DNA of 64,000 nt from Sphingomonas faeni (GTDB lineage Bacteria; Pseudomonadota; Alphaproteobacteria; Sphingomonadales; Sphingomonadaceae): the NCBI RefSeq assembly GCF_030817315.1, contig NZ_JAUSZF010000001.1:1658501-1722500 (forward strand), in the 5' to 3' direction. Below the pieces are notes generated by a model. It did not search any database, was not told where the DNA came from, and saw nothing but the letters and a program-made list of their open reading frames with translations. Position numbers and translations under genes: made by a program. Of this stretch, positions 52,555 through 62,657 are shown in pieces (positions within the stretch are counted from its first letter, which is position 1; every line of letters starts with the position of its first letter).

Positions 52555-53820
52555 ATGGCCAGCACGATAGGCGACACGTCACACCTAGCTCCCGCTTTTG
52601 CCGAGGTCGTCATCGTTGGAGGCGGGCATGGCGGTGCGGCCTGCGCGATCGCATTACGCAAGGCAGGCTTCGAGGGATCGGTGCTGATCGTCGGCAAGGA
52701 AAGCGAACTTCCCTACGAACGGCCGCCGCTGTCGAAGGAGTATCTGTCGGGCGAAAAGGCATTCGGCCGAATCCTGATCCGGCAAGAGGCGTTCTGGGAC
52801 GAGCAACGGATCGGTCTCCGGCTCGGAGCACGCGTCGTTTCGGTCGATACGGTCGCGCATGAAGTGACCGCCGCAGACGGTGCGACGATCGGTTATGGTC
52901 GACTGGTCTGGGCGACTGGCGGGACGCCGCGGCGACTGACGTGCGCGGGTCATCACCTCACCGGTGTCCACACCGTCCGCGACCGCGCGGATGCCGACCG
53001 GATGATCGCCGAACTGCCCGACGTCGGGACCGCGGTCGTCATCGGCGGCGGGTATATCGGACTCGAAGCCGCGGCGGTGCTGCGCAAGTTCGGCAAATCC
53101 GTCATTTTGCTCGAAGCGCTCGACCGTGTGCTCGCGCGGGTCGCCGGCGAAGACCTGTCGCGGTTCTTCGAGGCCGAGCACCGCGCGCACGGCGTCGACA
53201 TGCGGCTCGGTCAGTCGGTGGACTGTATCCTGGGCGACGACCGCGTCACCGGAGTCCGGCTCGCGGACGGCACCGTCATCGCCGCCGACATGGTCATCGT
53301 TGGCATCGGTATACTTCCCGAAGTCGCCCCCCTGATCGACGCGGGTGCGCCGGGTGGCAACGGCGTCGCCGTCGATGGCGCATGCCGGACCGGCCTGCCG
53401 GACGTGTATGCGATCGGCGACTGCGCGTCGCATGCCAACCGGTTTGCCGGCGGCGCGGTGGTGCGCGTCGAATCGGTGCAGAACGCGAACGACCAGGCGA
53501 CCGTCGTGGCGAAGGACATCGTCGGCCAGCCAGCGGTGTATGACGCGGTGCCGTGGTTCTGGTCGAACCAGTACGACCTGAAGCTGCAGACCGTCGGATT
53601 GTCGATCGGTTATGACGACGCGGTCCTGCGCGGCGATCCGGCGACGCGCAAATTCTCGGTCGTATACCTGCGCGACTGCCGCGTCATAGCGCTCGACTGC
53701 GTGGGTGCGGTCAAGGATTACGTCCAGGGTCGCAAGCTGGTGGAGACCGGCGCGGTGATCGACCGGGCCATCCTCGCCGATCCCGCCGTCATGCTGAAGG
53801 ACATGGTGCCGCTTTCTTGA
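52555..53820 (+). CDS. FAD-dependent NAD(P)H:ferredoxin/rubredoxin reductase-like oxidoreductase
   Basis: A 421-residue flavoprotein. FAD site [22 protein letters not shown], active segment [13 protein letters not shown], second nucleotide motif [20 protein letters not shown], and the FAD-ribityl motif [10 protein letters not shown]. It ends with the small C-terminal domain that contacts the electron acceptor. This is the class of ferredoxin reductases of multi-component oxygenases and P450s, but no oxygenase or ferredoxin gene is adjacent. The ATG at 52555 follows GAGGATGTCG. Confidence 0.92.
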   Translation: MASTIGDTSHLAPAFAEVVIVGGGHGGAACAIALRKAGFEGSVLIVGKESELPYERPPLSKEYLSGEKAFGRILIRQEAFWDEQRIGLRLGARVVSVDTVAHEVTAADGATIGYGRLVWATGGTPRRLTCAGHHLTGVHTVRDRADADRMIAELPDVGTAVVIGGGYIGLEAAAVLRKFGKSVILLEALDRVLARVAGEDLSRFFEAEHRAHGVDMRLGQSVDCILGDDRVTGVRLADGTVIAADMVIVGIGILPEVAPLIDAGAPGGNGVAVDGACRTGLPDVYAIGDCASHANRFAGGAVVRVESVQNANDQATVVAKDIVGQPAVYDAVPWFWSNQYDLKLQTVGLSIGYDDAVLRGDPATRKFSVVYLRDCRVIALDCVGAVKDYVQGRKLVETGAVIDRAILADPAVMLKDMVPLS

Positions 53821-53928
53821 CTCCGGTTCGGCATCGGTCGCACCTTGCGGTCGAACAGCGCGGATATCGGATCGCATGGCAATGATGCTCACCAAGACGC
53901 CTGCTGTCGTATCCGGCAGTATCGGCGC

Positions 53929-54987
53929 GTGACCGCGCTCGCCGGGCTCCGCGTCGTCGAGTTCGCCAGCATCGGGCCCGGCCCGCACGCCGCGATGCTG
54001 CTGTCGGATCTCGGTGCGGAGGTGCTGCGGATCGAGCGGGTCGGCGGCGGCTTTCGCAATCCGGTGCTCGACCGTGGCCGCGCGCGGCTCGCGCTCGACA
54101 TTCGCACGCCGGAGGGACGCGACCGTTCGCTCGCGATCACGGACCGCGCCGACGTCGTGATCGAGGGGCTGCGACCGGGCGTCATGGAGCGGCTCGGCCT
54201 CGGTCCGGACGTGATGCTCGAACACAATCCTCGGCTCGTCTACGGGCGGATGACCGGGTGGGGACAGACCGGGCCGCTCGCGCAGGTTGCGGGGCACGAC
54301 CTCAATTACATCGCGCTCAGCGGCGCGCTCGCGGCGATCGGCACGCCGGGGACGCCGCCGCCACCACCGCTCAACCTGATCGGCGATTTCGGTGGTGGGT
54401 CGCTGTATCTCGTCACGGGTATTCTCGCAGCCCTACTCGAACGCGCACGATCGGGGCTGGGGCAAGTCGTCGATGCGGCGATCGTCGACGGGGTTTCGTC
54501 GATGATGGCGCTGTTCGCCGGAATGGTCCCGACCGGGGTGATGTCGATGGACCGCGACCGCAACCTGCTCGGCGGCGCGGCGCCTTTCTACCGCTGTTAC
54601 ACCTGCGCGGATGGACGGTATGTTTCCGTCGGCGCGATCGAGCCGAAATTCTATGCCGAACTCCTCGATCGGCTGGGGCTTCCCGCGGACCTCGCCGGGG
54701 AACAGATGGTCTTCGAGCGCTGGCCCGAAACCGCGCGACGTTTCGCCGCGGTGTTCGTGACCAGATCGCGAGACGACTGGTGCGACGCGTTGGAGGGGAC
54801 CGACACCTGCTTCGCGCCCGTGCTGGAACTCGACGAAGTGCCGACGCATCGCCACATGGCGGATCGCGGCGTCGTCGTCGACGGCATCTGGCAAGCGGCC
54901 CCTGCCCCGCGCCTGTCCCGCACGCCCGGAAGGATCGCACCGACCTCCGATGGCGCGGCGCTGCTGGCGGACTGGGGCGTCGGCTAG
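53929..54987 (+). CDS. CaiB/BaiF-family CoA transferase
   Basis: A 352-residue family III CoA transferase or alpha-methylacyl-CoA racemase-like protein. It begins TALAGLRVVEFASIGPGPHAAMLLSDLGAEVLRIE, has LDIRTPEGR, the MTGWGQTGPLAQVAGHDLNYIALSG region with the active Asp, and FYRCYTCADGRYVSVGAIE. Length and the GHDLNY signature are closest to racemase-type members. The start is a GTG at 53929. It converges on a CoA lyase gene, suggesting a joint role in branched acyl-CoA or dicarboxyl-CoA metabolism. Confidence 0.9.
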   Translation: MTALAGLRVVEFASIGPGPHAAMLLSDLGAEVLRIERVGGGFRNPVLDRGRARLALDIRTPEGRDRSLAITDRADVVIEGLRPGVMERLGLGPDVMLEHNPRLVYGRMTGWGQTGPLAQVAGHDLNYIALSGALAAIGTPGTPPPPPLNLIGDFGGGSLYLVTGILAALLERARSGLGQVVDAAIVDGVSSMMALFAGMVPTGVMSMDRDRNLLGGAAPFYRCYTCADGRYVSVGAIEPKFYAELLDRLGLPADLAGEQMVFERWPETARRFAAVFVTRSRDDWCDALEGTDTCFAPVLELDEVPTHRHMADRGVVVDGIWQAAPAPRLSRTPGRIAPTSDGAALLADWGVG

Positions 54988-54997
54988 ATCGCCTGGA

Positions 54998-55882
54998 TCA
55001 CGCGCGTCCGACTTGCCGCAACAGATGCTCCGCGCGCGACAAATACGGCCGGTCGAGCATCCCGCCCTTGTAGCCGATCGTGCCGACGCCGGGGTTGGCC
55101 GCGAACAGATCGACGATCGCCTGCGCCTCGGCAATCTCCGCCTCGGTCGGCGTGAAGGCGGCGTTGATCACATCGACCTGCGCCGGGTGGATCGCGAGCA
55201 TCCCACGGTAGCCGTCACGGCGTACCTGCTCGGCGCGCGTCCTCAGCGTATCGAGATCGCGGAAGTCGCCCTGGATCGTCTCGATCGCGGTCACCCCCGC
55301 AGCCGCGGCGCCCAGCAGGCACATCGACCGCGCGAGTTCGTAGGTGAAGCGATAGCTTCCATCCGGATTGCAGTTCGCACTCGCGCCGATCGAGTCCGCC
55401 AGATCCTCCGCGCCCCAAGTCAGCGCGACCACCCGCGGGGCACCCTTGTAATCGCCGGTGTGGAACATCGCCTCCGCGGTTTCGGTGATCAGCACGATCA
55501 CCGGGGTCGATCCGATCGCGATGCCGTTCGCCGCCTCGAATGCAGACAGATAATGGTCGAGCCGCTCGACGTCCTGCCGCCCGGCGACCTTGGGCAACAT
55601 GATCCCGCCCGGACGCGCCGGCATGATCGCGGCGAGATCGGTCAGCGTGTACGGTCCGTCGAGCGGATTGACCCGCACCCACATCCGCGCGCGGTGCGCG
55701 ACGTTGGCGGTCAATACGTCGTGGACGGTCTGGCGGGCGAGCGGCTTGTTCTCCGTCGTCACCGCGTCTTCGAGATCGAACAGGACGATGTCGGCGCTGC
55801 CCTCGACCGCCTTGGTCATCTTGCGCTCGCTGTCGCCCGGCGCGAACAACCAGGAGCGCATTTTCAACGATGCAACGGACAT
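54998..55882 (-). CDS. HpcH/HpaI-family acyl-CoA lyase (citramalyl/malyl-CoA lyase type)
   Basis: A 294-residue TIM-barrel lyase. MRSWLFAPGDSERKMTKAV opens the family; DIVLFDLEDAV carries the acidic metal ligand; MWVRVNPLD and GGIMLPKV follow; ALTWGAEDLADSIGA and MLAIHPAQVDVINAAF end the conserved core. It should cleave a 3-hydroxydicarboxyl-CoA such as (S)-citramalyl-CoA or malyl-CoA; which one is not clear. The ATG at 55882 was chosen because residues before it in the same frame are not conserved. Confidence 0.88.
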   Translation of the reverse strand: MSVASLKMRSWLFAPGDSERKMTKAVEGSADIVLFDLEDAVTTENKPLARQTVHDVLTANVAHRARMWVRVNPLDGPYTLTDLAAIMPARPGGIMLPKVAGRQDVERLDHYLSAFEAANGIAIGSTPVIVLITETAEAMFHTGDYKGAPRVVALTWGAEDLADSIGASANCNPDGSYRFTYELARSMCLLGAAAAGVTAIETIQGDFRDLDTLRTRAEQVRRDGYRGMLAIHPAQVDVINAAFTPTEAEIAEAQAIVDLFAANPGVGTIGYKGGMLDRPYLSRAEHLLRQVGRA

Positions 55883-56091
55883 GGCGTCATGGTCCCAGAC
55901 GGATCGAAACAGGCACGTGGCGTACGGCGTCGATCGCGAGCGGGCAACTCCGGCGTATGGTCCGCGGCGAAATCGTGCAGGGTGCGACGCCATCGCCAAG
56001 TGCATGAGATAGCGAAGCGTTCCCCTGCCGAAGAATGCATTGATTGCCGACACCGCCCGATGCCGGGCAAACGGCGCCGCGGAGACACATC

Positions 56092-56997
56092 ATGGCGAAG
56101 ACACTCACCCATCTGGAACGGCTCGAAGCAGAGGCGATCCACATCATGCGCGAAGTCGTCGCCGAGGCCGACAAGCCGGTGATGCTGTATTCGGTCGGCA
56201 AGGATTCGGCCGTGATGCTGCATCTCGCGCGCAAGGCTTTCTACCCGTCGTCGCCGCCCTTCCCGCTGCTGCACGTCGACACGACCTGGAAATTCCAGGA
56301 AATGTACCGTTTGCGCGATCGGATGGCGGCCGAGAGCGGCATGGAGTTGCTGGTCTACAAGAACCCGGAAGCGATCGCGCGTGGGATCAACCCGTTCGAT
56401 CACGGCGCGCTCCACACCGATATGTGGAAGACGGAAGGGCTGAAGCAGGCGCTAAACCTGCATGGGTTCGACGCGGCGTTCGGTGGCGCGCGGCGCGACG
56501 AGGAGAAATCGCGCGCGAAGGAACGCATCATCTCGTTCCGCACCGCGACGCATGGCTGGGATCCGAAGAACCAGCGGCCGGAGCTTTGGAACCTCTACAA
56601 CGCACGCAAATCGAAGGGCGAGAGCATCCGCGTGTTCCCGATCTCGAACTGGACCGAACTCGACGTCTGGCAATATATCCAGCTCAACGACGTGCCGATC
56701 GTGCCGCTGTATTTCGCGGGCGTACGTCCGACCGTCGAGCGCGACGGCATGCTGCTGATGGTCGACGACGATCGCTTCCCCTTGCAGCCAGGCGAGGTGC
56801 CTGTCGATCGCTCGATCCGCTTCCGGACGCTCGGCTGTTACCCTCTCACGGGTGCTGTCGAGAGCACGGCGTCGACTCTGTCCGAGATCATCCAGGAGAC
56901 GCTGCTGACCACCACCAGCGAGCGCCAGGGTCGCGCGATCGACAAGGATGCCGGCGGCGCGGGCATGGAGAAGAAGAAGCAGGAGGGCTATTTCTGA
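56092..56997 (+). CDS. cysD: Sulfate adenylyltransferase subunit 2
   Basis: The 301-residue catalytic subunit that makes adenosine 5'-phosphosulfate from sulfate and ATP. It has the PP-loop [53 protein letters not shown] and the conserved C terminus ending KKKQEGYF. The ATG at 56092 follows GGAGA. The stop overlaps the cysNC start (TGATG), so they are coupled. Confidence 0.98.
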   Translation: MAKTLTHLERLEAEAIHIMREVVAEADKPVMLYSVGKDSAVMLHLARKAFYPSSPPFPLLHVDTTWKFQEMYRLRDRMAAESGMELLVYKNPEAIARGINPFDHGALHTDMWKTEGLKQALNLHGFDAAFGGARRDEEKSRAKERIISFRTATHGWDPKNQRPELWNLYNARKSKGESIRVFPISNWTELDVWQYIQLNDVPIVPLYFAGVRPTVERDGMLLMVDDDRFPLQPGEVPVDRSIRFRTLGCYPLTGAVESTASTLSEIIQETLLTTTSERQGRAIDKDAGGAGMEKKKQEGYF

Positions 56998-58934
56998 TGA
57001 GCGACATCGCAACCCAGGAGTCGGCCTACCAGACCGAGGCGCTGATCGCCGAAGATATCGACGCGTATCTCGACCAGCATCGCAACAAAACGATGCTGCG
57101 CTTCATCACCTGCGGCTCGGTCGACGACGGCAAGTCGACGCTGATCGGCCGGCTGCTCTACGATTCCAAGATGATCTTCGAGGATCAGCTTGCGGCGCTC
57201 GAAGCGGACAGCAAGCGGGTCGGCACGCAAGGGCAGGAGATCGACTTCGCGCTGCTCGTCGACGGGCTGGCCGCAGAGCGCGAACAGGGCATCACTATCG
57301 ACGTCGCCTACCGCTTCTTCTCAACCGAAAAGCGCAAGTTCATCGTCGCGGATACGCCGGGCCATGAACAATATACGCGCAACATGGTAACCGGCGCATC
57401 GACCGCAGACCTCGCCGTGATCCTGGTCGACGCGCGCAAGGGCGTGCTGACTCAGACCAAGCGGCACAGCTATCTGGCGCACCTGATCGGCATCCGGAAC
57501 CTCGTGCTCGCCGTCAACAAGATGGACCTGATCGGCTATGATCAGGCGCGTTACGACGAGATCGTCGCGGAGTATTCGACGTTCGCTAAGAGCATCGGCA
57601 TCACCAGCTTCACGCCGATGCCGATCTCGGGCTTCAAGGGCGACAACATCTCGATCGCGTCCGACACCATGCCCTGGTATTCGGGGCCGACGCTGATGGA
57701 GCATCTCGAAGCCGTCGATGTCGATGTCGACGACGACCAGGCCAAGCCGTTCCGGATGAGCGTGCAGTGGGTCAACCGCCCCAACCTCGATTTCCGTGGC
57801 TTTTCGGGCCAGATCGCCGCTGGCACGGTCAAGCCCGGCGACGCGATCCGCGTGCTGCCCGGCGGCAAGACTTCGACGATCAGCCGAATCGCGACGCTCG
57901 ACGGCGACCTCGACGAGGCGGTCGCGGGGCAGTCCGTGACGCTGTCGTTCGCCGACGAGATCGATTGCTCGCGCGGCAACGTCATCGCTGCCGCCGATGC
58001 GCCGCCCGAGACCGCCGACCAGTTCGAGACGACGATCGTGTGGATGGACGACGAGCCGCTGATCGTCGGCCGCTCCTATTGGCTGAAGCTCGGCACGCAA
58101 ATGGTATCCGCTACCGTTCGCGAGCCGAAATATCAGGTCAACGTCAACACGATGGAGCGGCTTGCGACCAAGACGCTGGAGCTGAACGCGATCGGCGTCG
58201 CGGAGATCTTGACCGACCGCGCGATCGTTTTCGAGTCCTATGCGCAAGAGGGGGCGGCGCCGAACAAGGTGCTCGGCGGGTACATCCTGATCGACAAGAT
58301 CACCAACGCGACGGTCGCGGCGGGGATGGTCCATTTCAGCCTGCGGCGTTCGCAGAACGTCCATTGGCAGGCGACAGACATCAGCCGCGAGGCCCATGCC
58401 GGTCTGAAGAACCAGAAACAGGTGGTGCTATGGTTCACCGGGCTGTCGGGCGCGGGCAAGTCGACGATCGCCAACGAGGTCGAGAAACAGCTCAACCTGA
58501 TGAACCGGCACACCTTCCTGCTGGACGGCGACAATATCCGCCACGGGTTGAACAAGGATCTGGGCTTTACCGAGGCGGATCGGATCGAGAATATCCGGCG
58601 TGTCGGCGAGGTGGCGAAACTGATGGCGGACGCGGGGCTGATCGTCCTCACCGCGTTCATCTCGCCGTTCCGTGCCGAGCGGGACATGGTGCGGTCGATG
58701 CTGCCGGCGGGCGAGTTCATCGAGATCTTCGTCGACACGCCACTCGATGTGGCGGAAGGTCGCGACGTGAAGGGTCTCTACAAAAAGGCGCGAGCGGGGG
58801 ATTTGAAGAATTTTACCGGGATCGACAGCCCTTACGAGGCGCCGCTCGATGCGGAGATCCGCGTCAACACGGTCGAGATGACACCGGTCGAAGCCGCCGC
58901 GTTCATCGTCCGCCAGATCATGCCGCTCAAGTGA
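56997..58934 (+). CDS. cysNC: Bifunctional sulfate adenylyltransferase subunit 1/adenylylsulfate kinase
   Basis: A 645-residue fusion. The N-terminal GTPase (CysN) has [15 protein letters not shown] (P loop near residue 40-48), [12 protein letters not shown] and NKMDLIGY, and drives APS synthesis with CysD. The C-terminal APS kinase (CysC, from about residue 460) has its own P loop [22 protein letters not shown] and the [11 protein letters not shown] lid region, giving PAPS. It overlaps cysD and cysQ at its ends. Fusion of these parts is common in alphaproteobacteria. Confidence 0.98.
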   Translation: MSDIATQESAYQTEALIAEDIDAYLDQHRNKTMLRFITCGSVDDGKSTLIGRLLYDSKMIFEDQLAALEADSKRVGTQGQEIDFALLVDGLAAEREQGITIDVAYRFFSTEKRKFIVADTPGHEQYTRNMVTGASTADLAVILVDARKGVLTQTKRHSYLAHLIGIRNLVLAVNKMDLIGYDQARYDEIVAEYSTFAKSIGITSFTPMPISGFKGDNISIASDTMPWYSGPTLMEHLEAVDVDVDDDQAKPFRMSVQWVNRPNLDFRGFSGQIAAGTVKPGDAIRVLPGGKTSTISRIATLDGDLDEAVAGQSVTLSFADEIDCSRGNVIAAADAPPETADQFETTIVWMDDEPLIVGRSYWLKLGTQMVSATVREPKYQVNVNTMERLATKTLELNAIGVAEILTDRAIVFESYAQEGAAPNKVLGGYILIDKITNATVAAGMVHFSLRRSQNVHWQATDISREAHAGLKNQKQVVLWFTGLSGAGKSTIANEVEKQLNLMNRHTFLLDGDNIRHGLNKDLGFTEADRIENIRRVGEVAKLMADAGLIVLTAFISPFRAERDMVRSMLPAGEFIEIFVDTPLDVAEGRDVKGLYKKARAGDLKNFTGIDSPYEAPLDAEIRVNTVEMTPVEAAAFIVRQIMPLK

Positions 58935-59680
58935 CGGTCATAGAAAGCGACGTCCGCCTCGCCGAACGCTTGGCAACCGAGGCGGGCGAGATCTTACTCG
59001 CGTTGCAGAAAAGCAGCGGGCTGACCGGCAAGGACCTCGGCAAGGCGGGCGACGAGCAGGCCAACGCCTACTTGATGCGCAAATTGCGTGCGGCGCGGCC
59101 CGACGACGCGATCCTGTCCGAGGAAGAGAAGGACAATGGCGAGCGGTGTTCGGTGCGGCGCGCGTGGATCGTCGATCCGCTCGACGGCACGCGCGAATAT
59201 GGCGAGGGGCGGACCGACTGGGCGGTGCACGTCGCGCTAGCGATCGACGGCGTGGCGACAGTCGGTGCGGTCGCGCTACCGGCGCTCGGGCTGACGCTGA
59301 CCTCGGGTTCTCCGAAGCCGCTTGAGCCCGCAGGCGATCCGTTGCGGATGCTCGTCAGCCGGACGCGGCCCGCGCGGGAAGCGGTCGCGGTGGCCGAGAC
59401 GATGGGGGCGACGCTCGTCCCGATGGGCTCGGCAGGCGCGAAGGCGATGGCGGTGGTGCGCGGCCAGGCCGACATCTACCTGCACACCGGCGGGCAATAT
59501 GAGTGGGACAATTGCGCGCCGATCGCGGTCGCGCAGGCGGCCGGGCTGCACGTCAGCCGCGTCGACGGATCGCCGCTCGTCTATAATTGCGCCGATCCGT
59601 ATCTGCCCGACCTGCTGATCTGTCGGATGGAACTCGCCGCGCAGGTGCTCGAGCTGGTAAAGGCGTTGCCGCCCGCCTGA
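58931..59680 (+). CDS. cysQ: 3'(2'),5'-bisphosphate nucleotidase
   Basis: Hydrolyses 3'-phosphoadenosine 5'-phosphate, the by-product of PAPS use, back to AMP. A 249-residue inositol-monophosphatase-fold enzyme with the metal motifs [24 protein letters not shown] and the C-terminal [16 protein letters not shown]. The GTG start at 58931 overlaps the cysNC stop. It completes the cysD-cysNC-cysQ operon; no PAPS reductase or sulfate transporter is in the window. Confidence 0.95.
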   Translation: MTVIESDVRLAERLATEAGEILLALQKSSGLTGKDLGKAGDEQANAYLMRKLRAARPDDAILSEEEKDNGERCSVRRAWIVDPLDGTREYGEGRTDWAVHVALAIDGVATVGAVALPALGLTLTSGSPKPLEPAGDPLRMLVSRTRPAREAVAVAETMGATLVPMGSAGAKAMAVVRGQADIYLHTGGQYEWDNCAPIAVAQAAGLHVSRVDGSPLVYNCADPYLPDLLICRMELAAQVLELVKALPPA

Positions 59681-59693
59681 ACGGCGGACGGTA

Positions 59694-59951
59694 TCAGCCG
59701 TCGGACGCCACAAGCTCGACGAACTCGAAGTCGTAGCGCTGCCAGCCGCGTTGCGCCGCCGCCTCGGCGAGTGCGTTGCGCTTCTTCTTTGCCTCGGCAA
59801 GCGACTTGGTGTGGCCCCAGAATATCTCGGTCTTGCCGTTGGCCAGCACCGCGACGATCCGCCAGTAATGCGTGAACGGCGTCGCGGTCGGGCCGATCGT
59901 CTTCACATAGCCGTCGGGCAGCATCGCGGTGAGGTAGCGTTTCTTGGCCAT
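59694..59951 (-). CDS. Small basic hypothetical protein
   Basis: An 85-residue protein: KKRYLTAMLPDGYVKTIGPTATPFTHYWRI, a central LANGKTEIFWGHTKSLAEAKKKRNALAEAA helix and a FEFVELVASDG end. It has no signal or membrane segment and no domain that I recognise. The ATG at 59951 begins the conserved-looking part. It lies between convergent cysQ and the AKR gene, on the minus strand with the latter, 39 bases after the AKR stop. Confidence 0.65.
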   Translation of the reverse strand: MAKKRYLTAMLPDGYVKTIGPTATPFTHYWRIVAVLANGKTEIFWGHTKSLAEAKKKRNALAEAAAQRGWQRYDFEFVELVASDG

Positions 59952-59990
59952 GACGCTGCCGTTAGCCGCCCGCGCGTTCGGCGGAAATGT

Positions 59991-60872
59991 TTAGTCGCTG
60001 GCGGCATCCTTCCCGATCCGATCGAGCGTGGCGATCGCGTCGGCAGGCAGCACGATGTCCCCCGCCGCAAGGTTCTCGCGCAGATGACCGAGCGACGACG
60101 TGCCGGGGATCAGCAAGATGTTCGGCGAACGCTGCAACAGCCAGGCGAGCGCGACCTGCATCGGCGTCGCGTCCAGATCGCGCGCGACGTCGGACAGCGC
60201 GGTCGACTGCAACGGCGAGAACCCGCCGAGCGGGAAGAACGGGACGTACGCGATCCCCGCCTCTGCGAGGTCGTCGACCAGCGCGTCGTCGTCGCGGTGC
60301 GCGAGATTATACTGGTTCTGCACGCAGGCGATGGTCGTCATCGCGCGCCCTTCCGCGACTTGTGTCGGCGTGACGTTGCTGAGCCCGATATGGCGGACCA
60401 GACCCTGGCGCTGGAGATCGACTAGCGTTGCGAGGGGCTCGGCGATCGAGCCCTCGGCAGGTCCATGCGTGTCGAACATCGCGCGCAAATTGACGATGTC
60501 GAGCGTCTCCAGCCCGAGGTTGCGCAGATTGTCGTGGACCGCGCTGGTCAGGTCCGCAGCCGAGAAAGCGGGCTGCCATGAGCCATCGGGTCCCCGCCGC
60601 GCTCCGATCTTCGTGACGATCACAAGGTCGTCGGAATACGGATGCAGCGCCTCGCGGATCAGGCGGTTGGTGACGTGCGGGCCGTAGAAGTCGCTCGTGT
60701 CGATATGGTTCACGCCTGCCTCGACCGCCGCGCGCAGCACCGCGAGTGCCGCGTCGTGATCCTTGGGCGGCCCGAACACGCCGGGCCCGGCGAGTTGCAT
60801 CGCACCGTAGCCGAGACGGTTGACGGTGCGGCCTGCAAGCGGGGCGGTGGTGGCGATGCCGTGCGTGGTCAT
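59991..60872 (-). CDS. Aldo/keto reductase, YdbC/PdxI-like
   Basis: A 293-residue NADPH-dependent AKR. The active-site elements are HIDTSDFYGPH (Asp and Tyr) and VTKIGARRG (Lys). The usual His position reads NLRAMF, as in E. coli YdbC (PdxI, pyridoxal reductase), and the next stretches, GLVRHIGLSNVTPTQVAEGR, IAYVPFFPLGGFSPLQS and LLQRSPNILLIPGTSS, match that protein closely. Pyridoxal reduction is therefore the best guess. The ATG at 60872 follows AAAGGA. It is divergent from the LysR gene. Confidence 0.9.
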   Translation of the reverse strand: MTTHGIATTAPLAGRTVNRLGYGAMQLAGPGVFGPPKDHDAALAVLRAAVEAGVNHIDTSDFYGPHVTNRLIREALHPYSDDLVIVTKIGARRGPDGSWQPAFSAADLTSAVHDNLRNLGLETLDIVNLRAMFDTHGPAEGSIAEPLATLVDLQRQGLVRHIGLSNVTPTQVAEGRAMTTIACVQNQYNLAHRDDDALVDDLAEAGIAYVPFFPLGGFSPLQSTALSDVARDLDATPMQVALAWLLQRSPNILLIPGTSSLGHLRENLAAGDIVLPADAIATLDRIGKDAASD

Positions 60873-60918
60873 GATCCGGTCCTTTCGAAGTGTGACCTTC
60901 ATATGGACCGCGTCGGCT

Positions 60919-60929
60919 GTTACGATAAC
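60919..60929. promoter_or_regulatory. Candidate LysR operator
   Basis: GTTACGATAAC is a perfect GTTA-N3-GTTA-type palindrome in the 95-base gap between the divergent AKR and LysR genes. It lies about 40 bases from either start, as expected for a site that controls both. It fits a T-N11-A LysR box only loosely. Confidence 0.45.
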
Positions 60930-60967
60930 GCGGCAGTATCGGCACGGGCTGTACGGGAGCACGCACA

Positions 60968-61876
60968 ATGGCAGTGGATGCAGGCGATCTCTCCGCGTTC
61001 GTGACGGTCGCGCGTGCCGGCGGATTTCGTGACGGCGCGCGGATCAGCGGTGGCAGTGCGTCGGGACTGAGCGAGGCGGTGCGGCGGCTGGAGGCGAAGC
61101 TCGGCGTGCGGTTGCTCAACCGGACGACGCGGAGCGTGGCGCCGACCGAAGCCGGTGCGCGCCTGCTCGATCGGCTGGGACCAGCGCTTGCCGAAGTCGA
61201 CGCGGCGCTGGACGTCGTCAACGGCTATCGCGACCTGCCGGCGGGCCCGTTGCGGCTGAACGTGCCGGTGAGTGCCGCGCGGCTGGTCCTGCCCGCGATC
61301 GTGCCGGCGTTCCTTGCCGCCTATCCAGATATCCGGCTGGAAGTGATCGCGGAGGACAGCTTCGTCGACATGCTCGCCGCAGGGTGCGACGCCGGCATCC
61401 GCTATGACGAGCGGCTCGAAATGGACATGATCGCGATACCGATCGGTCCGCGCGAGCAACGGTTCGCGACGGCGGCGTCACCCGACTATCTCGCGCGTCG
61501 CGGTACGCCCGTACATCCCCGTGACCTACTCGATCACGCGTGCATCCGGGGCCAGTTCGCGAGCGGTGCGATGGACGATTGGGAGTTCGAACGCGGCGGC
61601 GAGATCGTCAAGGTCGCGACGAGCGGACCGCTGATCGTCCGGATCGGCGCGGCCACCGATCTCGCGGTCGATGCGGCGCTGGCGGGGACCGGAATCATTC
61701 ACCTGTTCGAGGACTGGCTGCAGCCGCATCTCGACAGCGGTGCACTGGTGCCGGTGCTGGAGCCGTGGTGGCAGCGCTTCTCCGGTCCGTTCCTCTATTA
61801 CTCGGGACGGCGATACCTCCCGGCACCGCTGCGCGCGTTCATCGACTTTGTGGCAGCCCGGCGCGTGGAGACATGA
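60968..61876 (+). CDS. LysR-family transcriptional regulator
   Basis: A 302-residue regulator. The winged helix-turn-helix covers residues 1-65 (DLSAFVTVARAGGFRDGARISGGSASG, then LSEAVRRLEAKLGVRLLNRTTRSVAPTEAG). The effector-binding domain has GPLRLNVPVSAARLVLPAIVPAF and RFATAASPDYLARRG. Family members act as dimers of dimers and often control the divergent neighbour; here that is the aldo/keto reductase. The start ATG at 60968 fits the normal LysR N terminus. Confidence 0.95.
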   Translation: MAVDAGDLSAFVTVARAGGFRDGARISGGSASGLSEAVRRLEAKLGVRLLNRTTRSVAPTEAGARLLDRLGPALAEVDAALDVVNGYRDLPAGPLRLNVPVSAARLVLPAIVPAFLAAYPDIRLEVIAEDSFVDMLAAGCDAGIRYDERLEMDMIAIPIGPREQRFATAASPDYLARRGTPVHPRDLLDHACIRGQFASGAMDDWEFERGGEIVKVATSGPLIVRIGAATDLAVDAALAGTGIIHLFEDWLQPHLDSGALVPVLEPWWQRFSGPFLYYSGRRYLPAPLRAFIDFVAARRVET

Positions 61877-61934
61877 CCCGCTTCCGGTCGTCCGCAGAAA
61901 TATGTCGAACACACTCGTGCGGCAGGACCGGCGA

Positions 61935-62657
61935 ATGATACCACGTCCCGTGCCCGACCCTGCGAAACCCGTGCTGCTGGTGGTTGACGATGACCACATG
62001 ATCCGCACGCTGCTGGCCGAGAGTCTCGGCATGCACGGCTATCAGGTCGAGACCGCGACCAATGCGCAGGAGATGGACGGCGTGCTCGCGCGGTGCGCGG
62101 TGTCGCTGATCCTGCTCGACGTGATGATGCCGGGCGAAGACGGCCTGTCGGTGTGTCGCCGGCTGGCGCGGACGGGTGCGCCGCCGGTGGTGATGCTGAG
62201 CGCGCTGGGCGATGAGCCCGATCGGATCCTGGGGCTGGAGATCGGTGCGAGCCATTATCTTTCCAAGCCGTGCAGCCCGCGCGAGATCCTGGCGACGGTG
62301 CGTGCGGCGCTGCGGGCGCGCGAGATGCAGGATGCGGGCGACAGCCGCGCCTTCGGGTTCCTCGGCTGGCGAGTCGACTTCGCGGCGCACGAACTGTTCG
62401 ATCCCGACGGTACGCTGATCGACCTGACCGATGGCGAGTTCGCGGTGTTGCGCGCGTTCGTCGAGCGACCACGGCGGGTGCTGGCGCGCGATGCACTGCT
62501 GGAGGCAGCGCGGGGCCCGGACACCGACGCGTTCGACCGCGCGATCGACGTTCAGGTCAGCCGGTTGCGCCGCAAGCTGCGCTCGCGCGACGACGAGATT
62601 ATCCGGACGATCCGTAACGAAGGCTATTTCTTCGTTCCCCGCGTGGTGCGCCTGTGA
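61935..62657 (+). CDS. OmpR-family response regulator
   Basis: A 240-residue two-component regulator. Receiver domain with VVDDDHMI (acidic pocket 18-20), phospho-acceptor Asp62 in LLDVMMPGEDG and Lys in YLSKPCSP; then a winged helix (about residues 145-238) with DLTDGEFAVLRAFVERPRRVLARDALL and FDRAIDVQVSRLRRKL. The stop overlaps the kinase start (TGATG), so the pair forms one operon. An ATG at 61902 in frame is the other start choice; AGGA precedes 61935. Confidence 0.94.
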   Translation: MIPRPVPDPAKPVLLVVDDDHMIRTLLAESLGMHGYQVETATNAQEMDGVLARCAVSLILLDVMMPGEDGLSVCRRLARTGAPPVVMLSALGDEPDRILGLEIGASHYLSKPCSPREILATVRAALRAREMQDAGDSRAFGFLGWRVDFAAHELFDPDGTLIDLTDGEFAVLRAFVERPRRVLARDALLEAARGPDTDAFDRAIDVQVSRLRRKLRSRDDEIIRTIRNEGYFFVPRVVRL

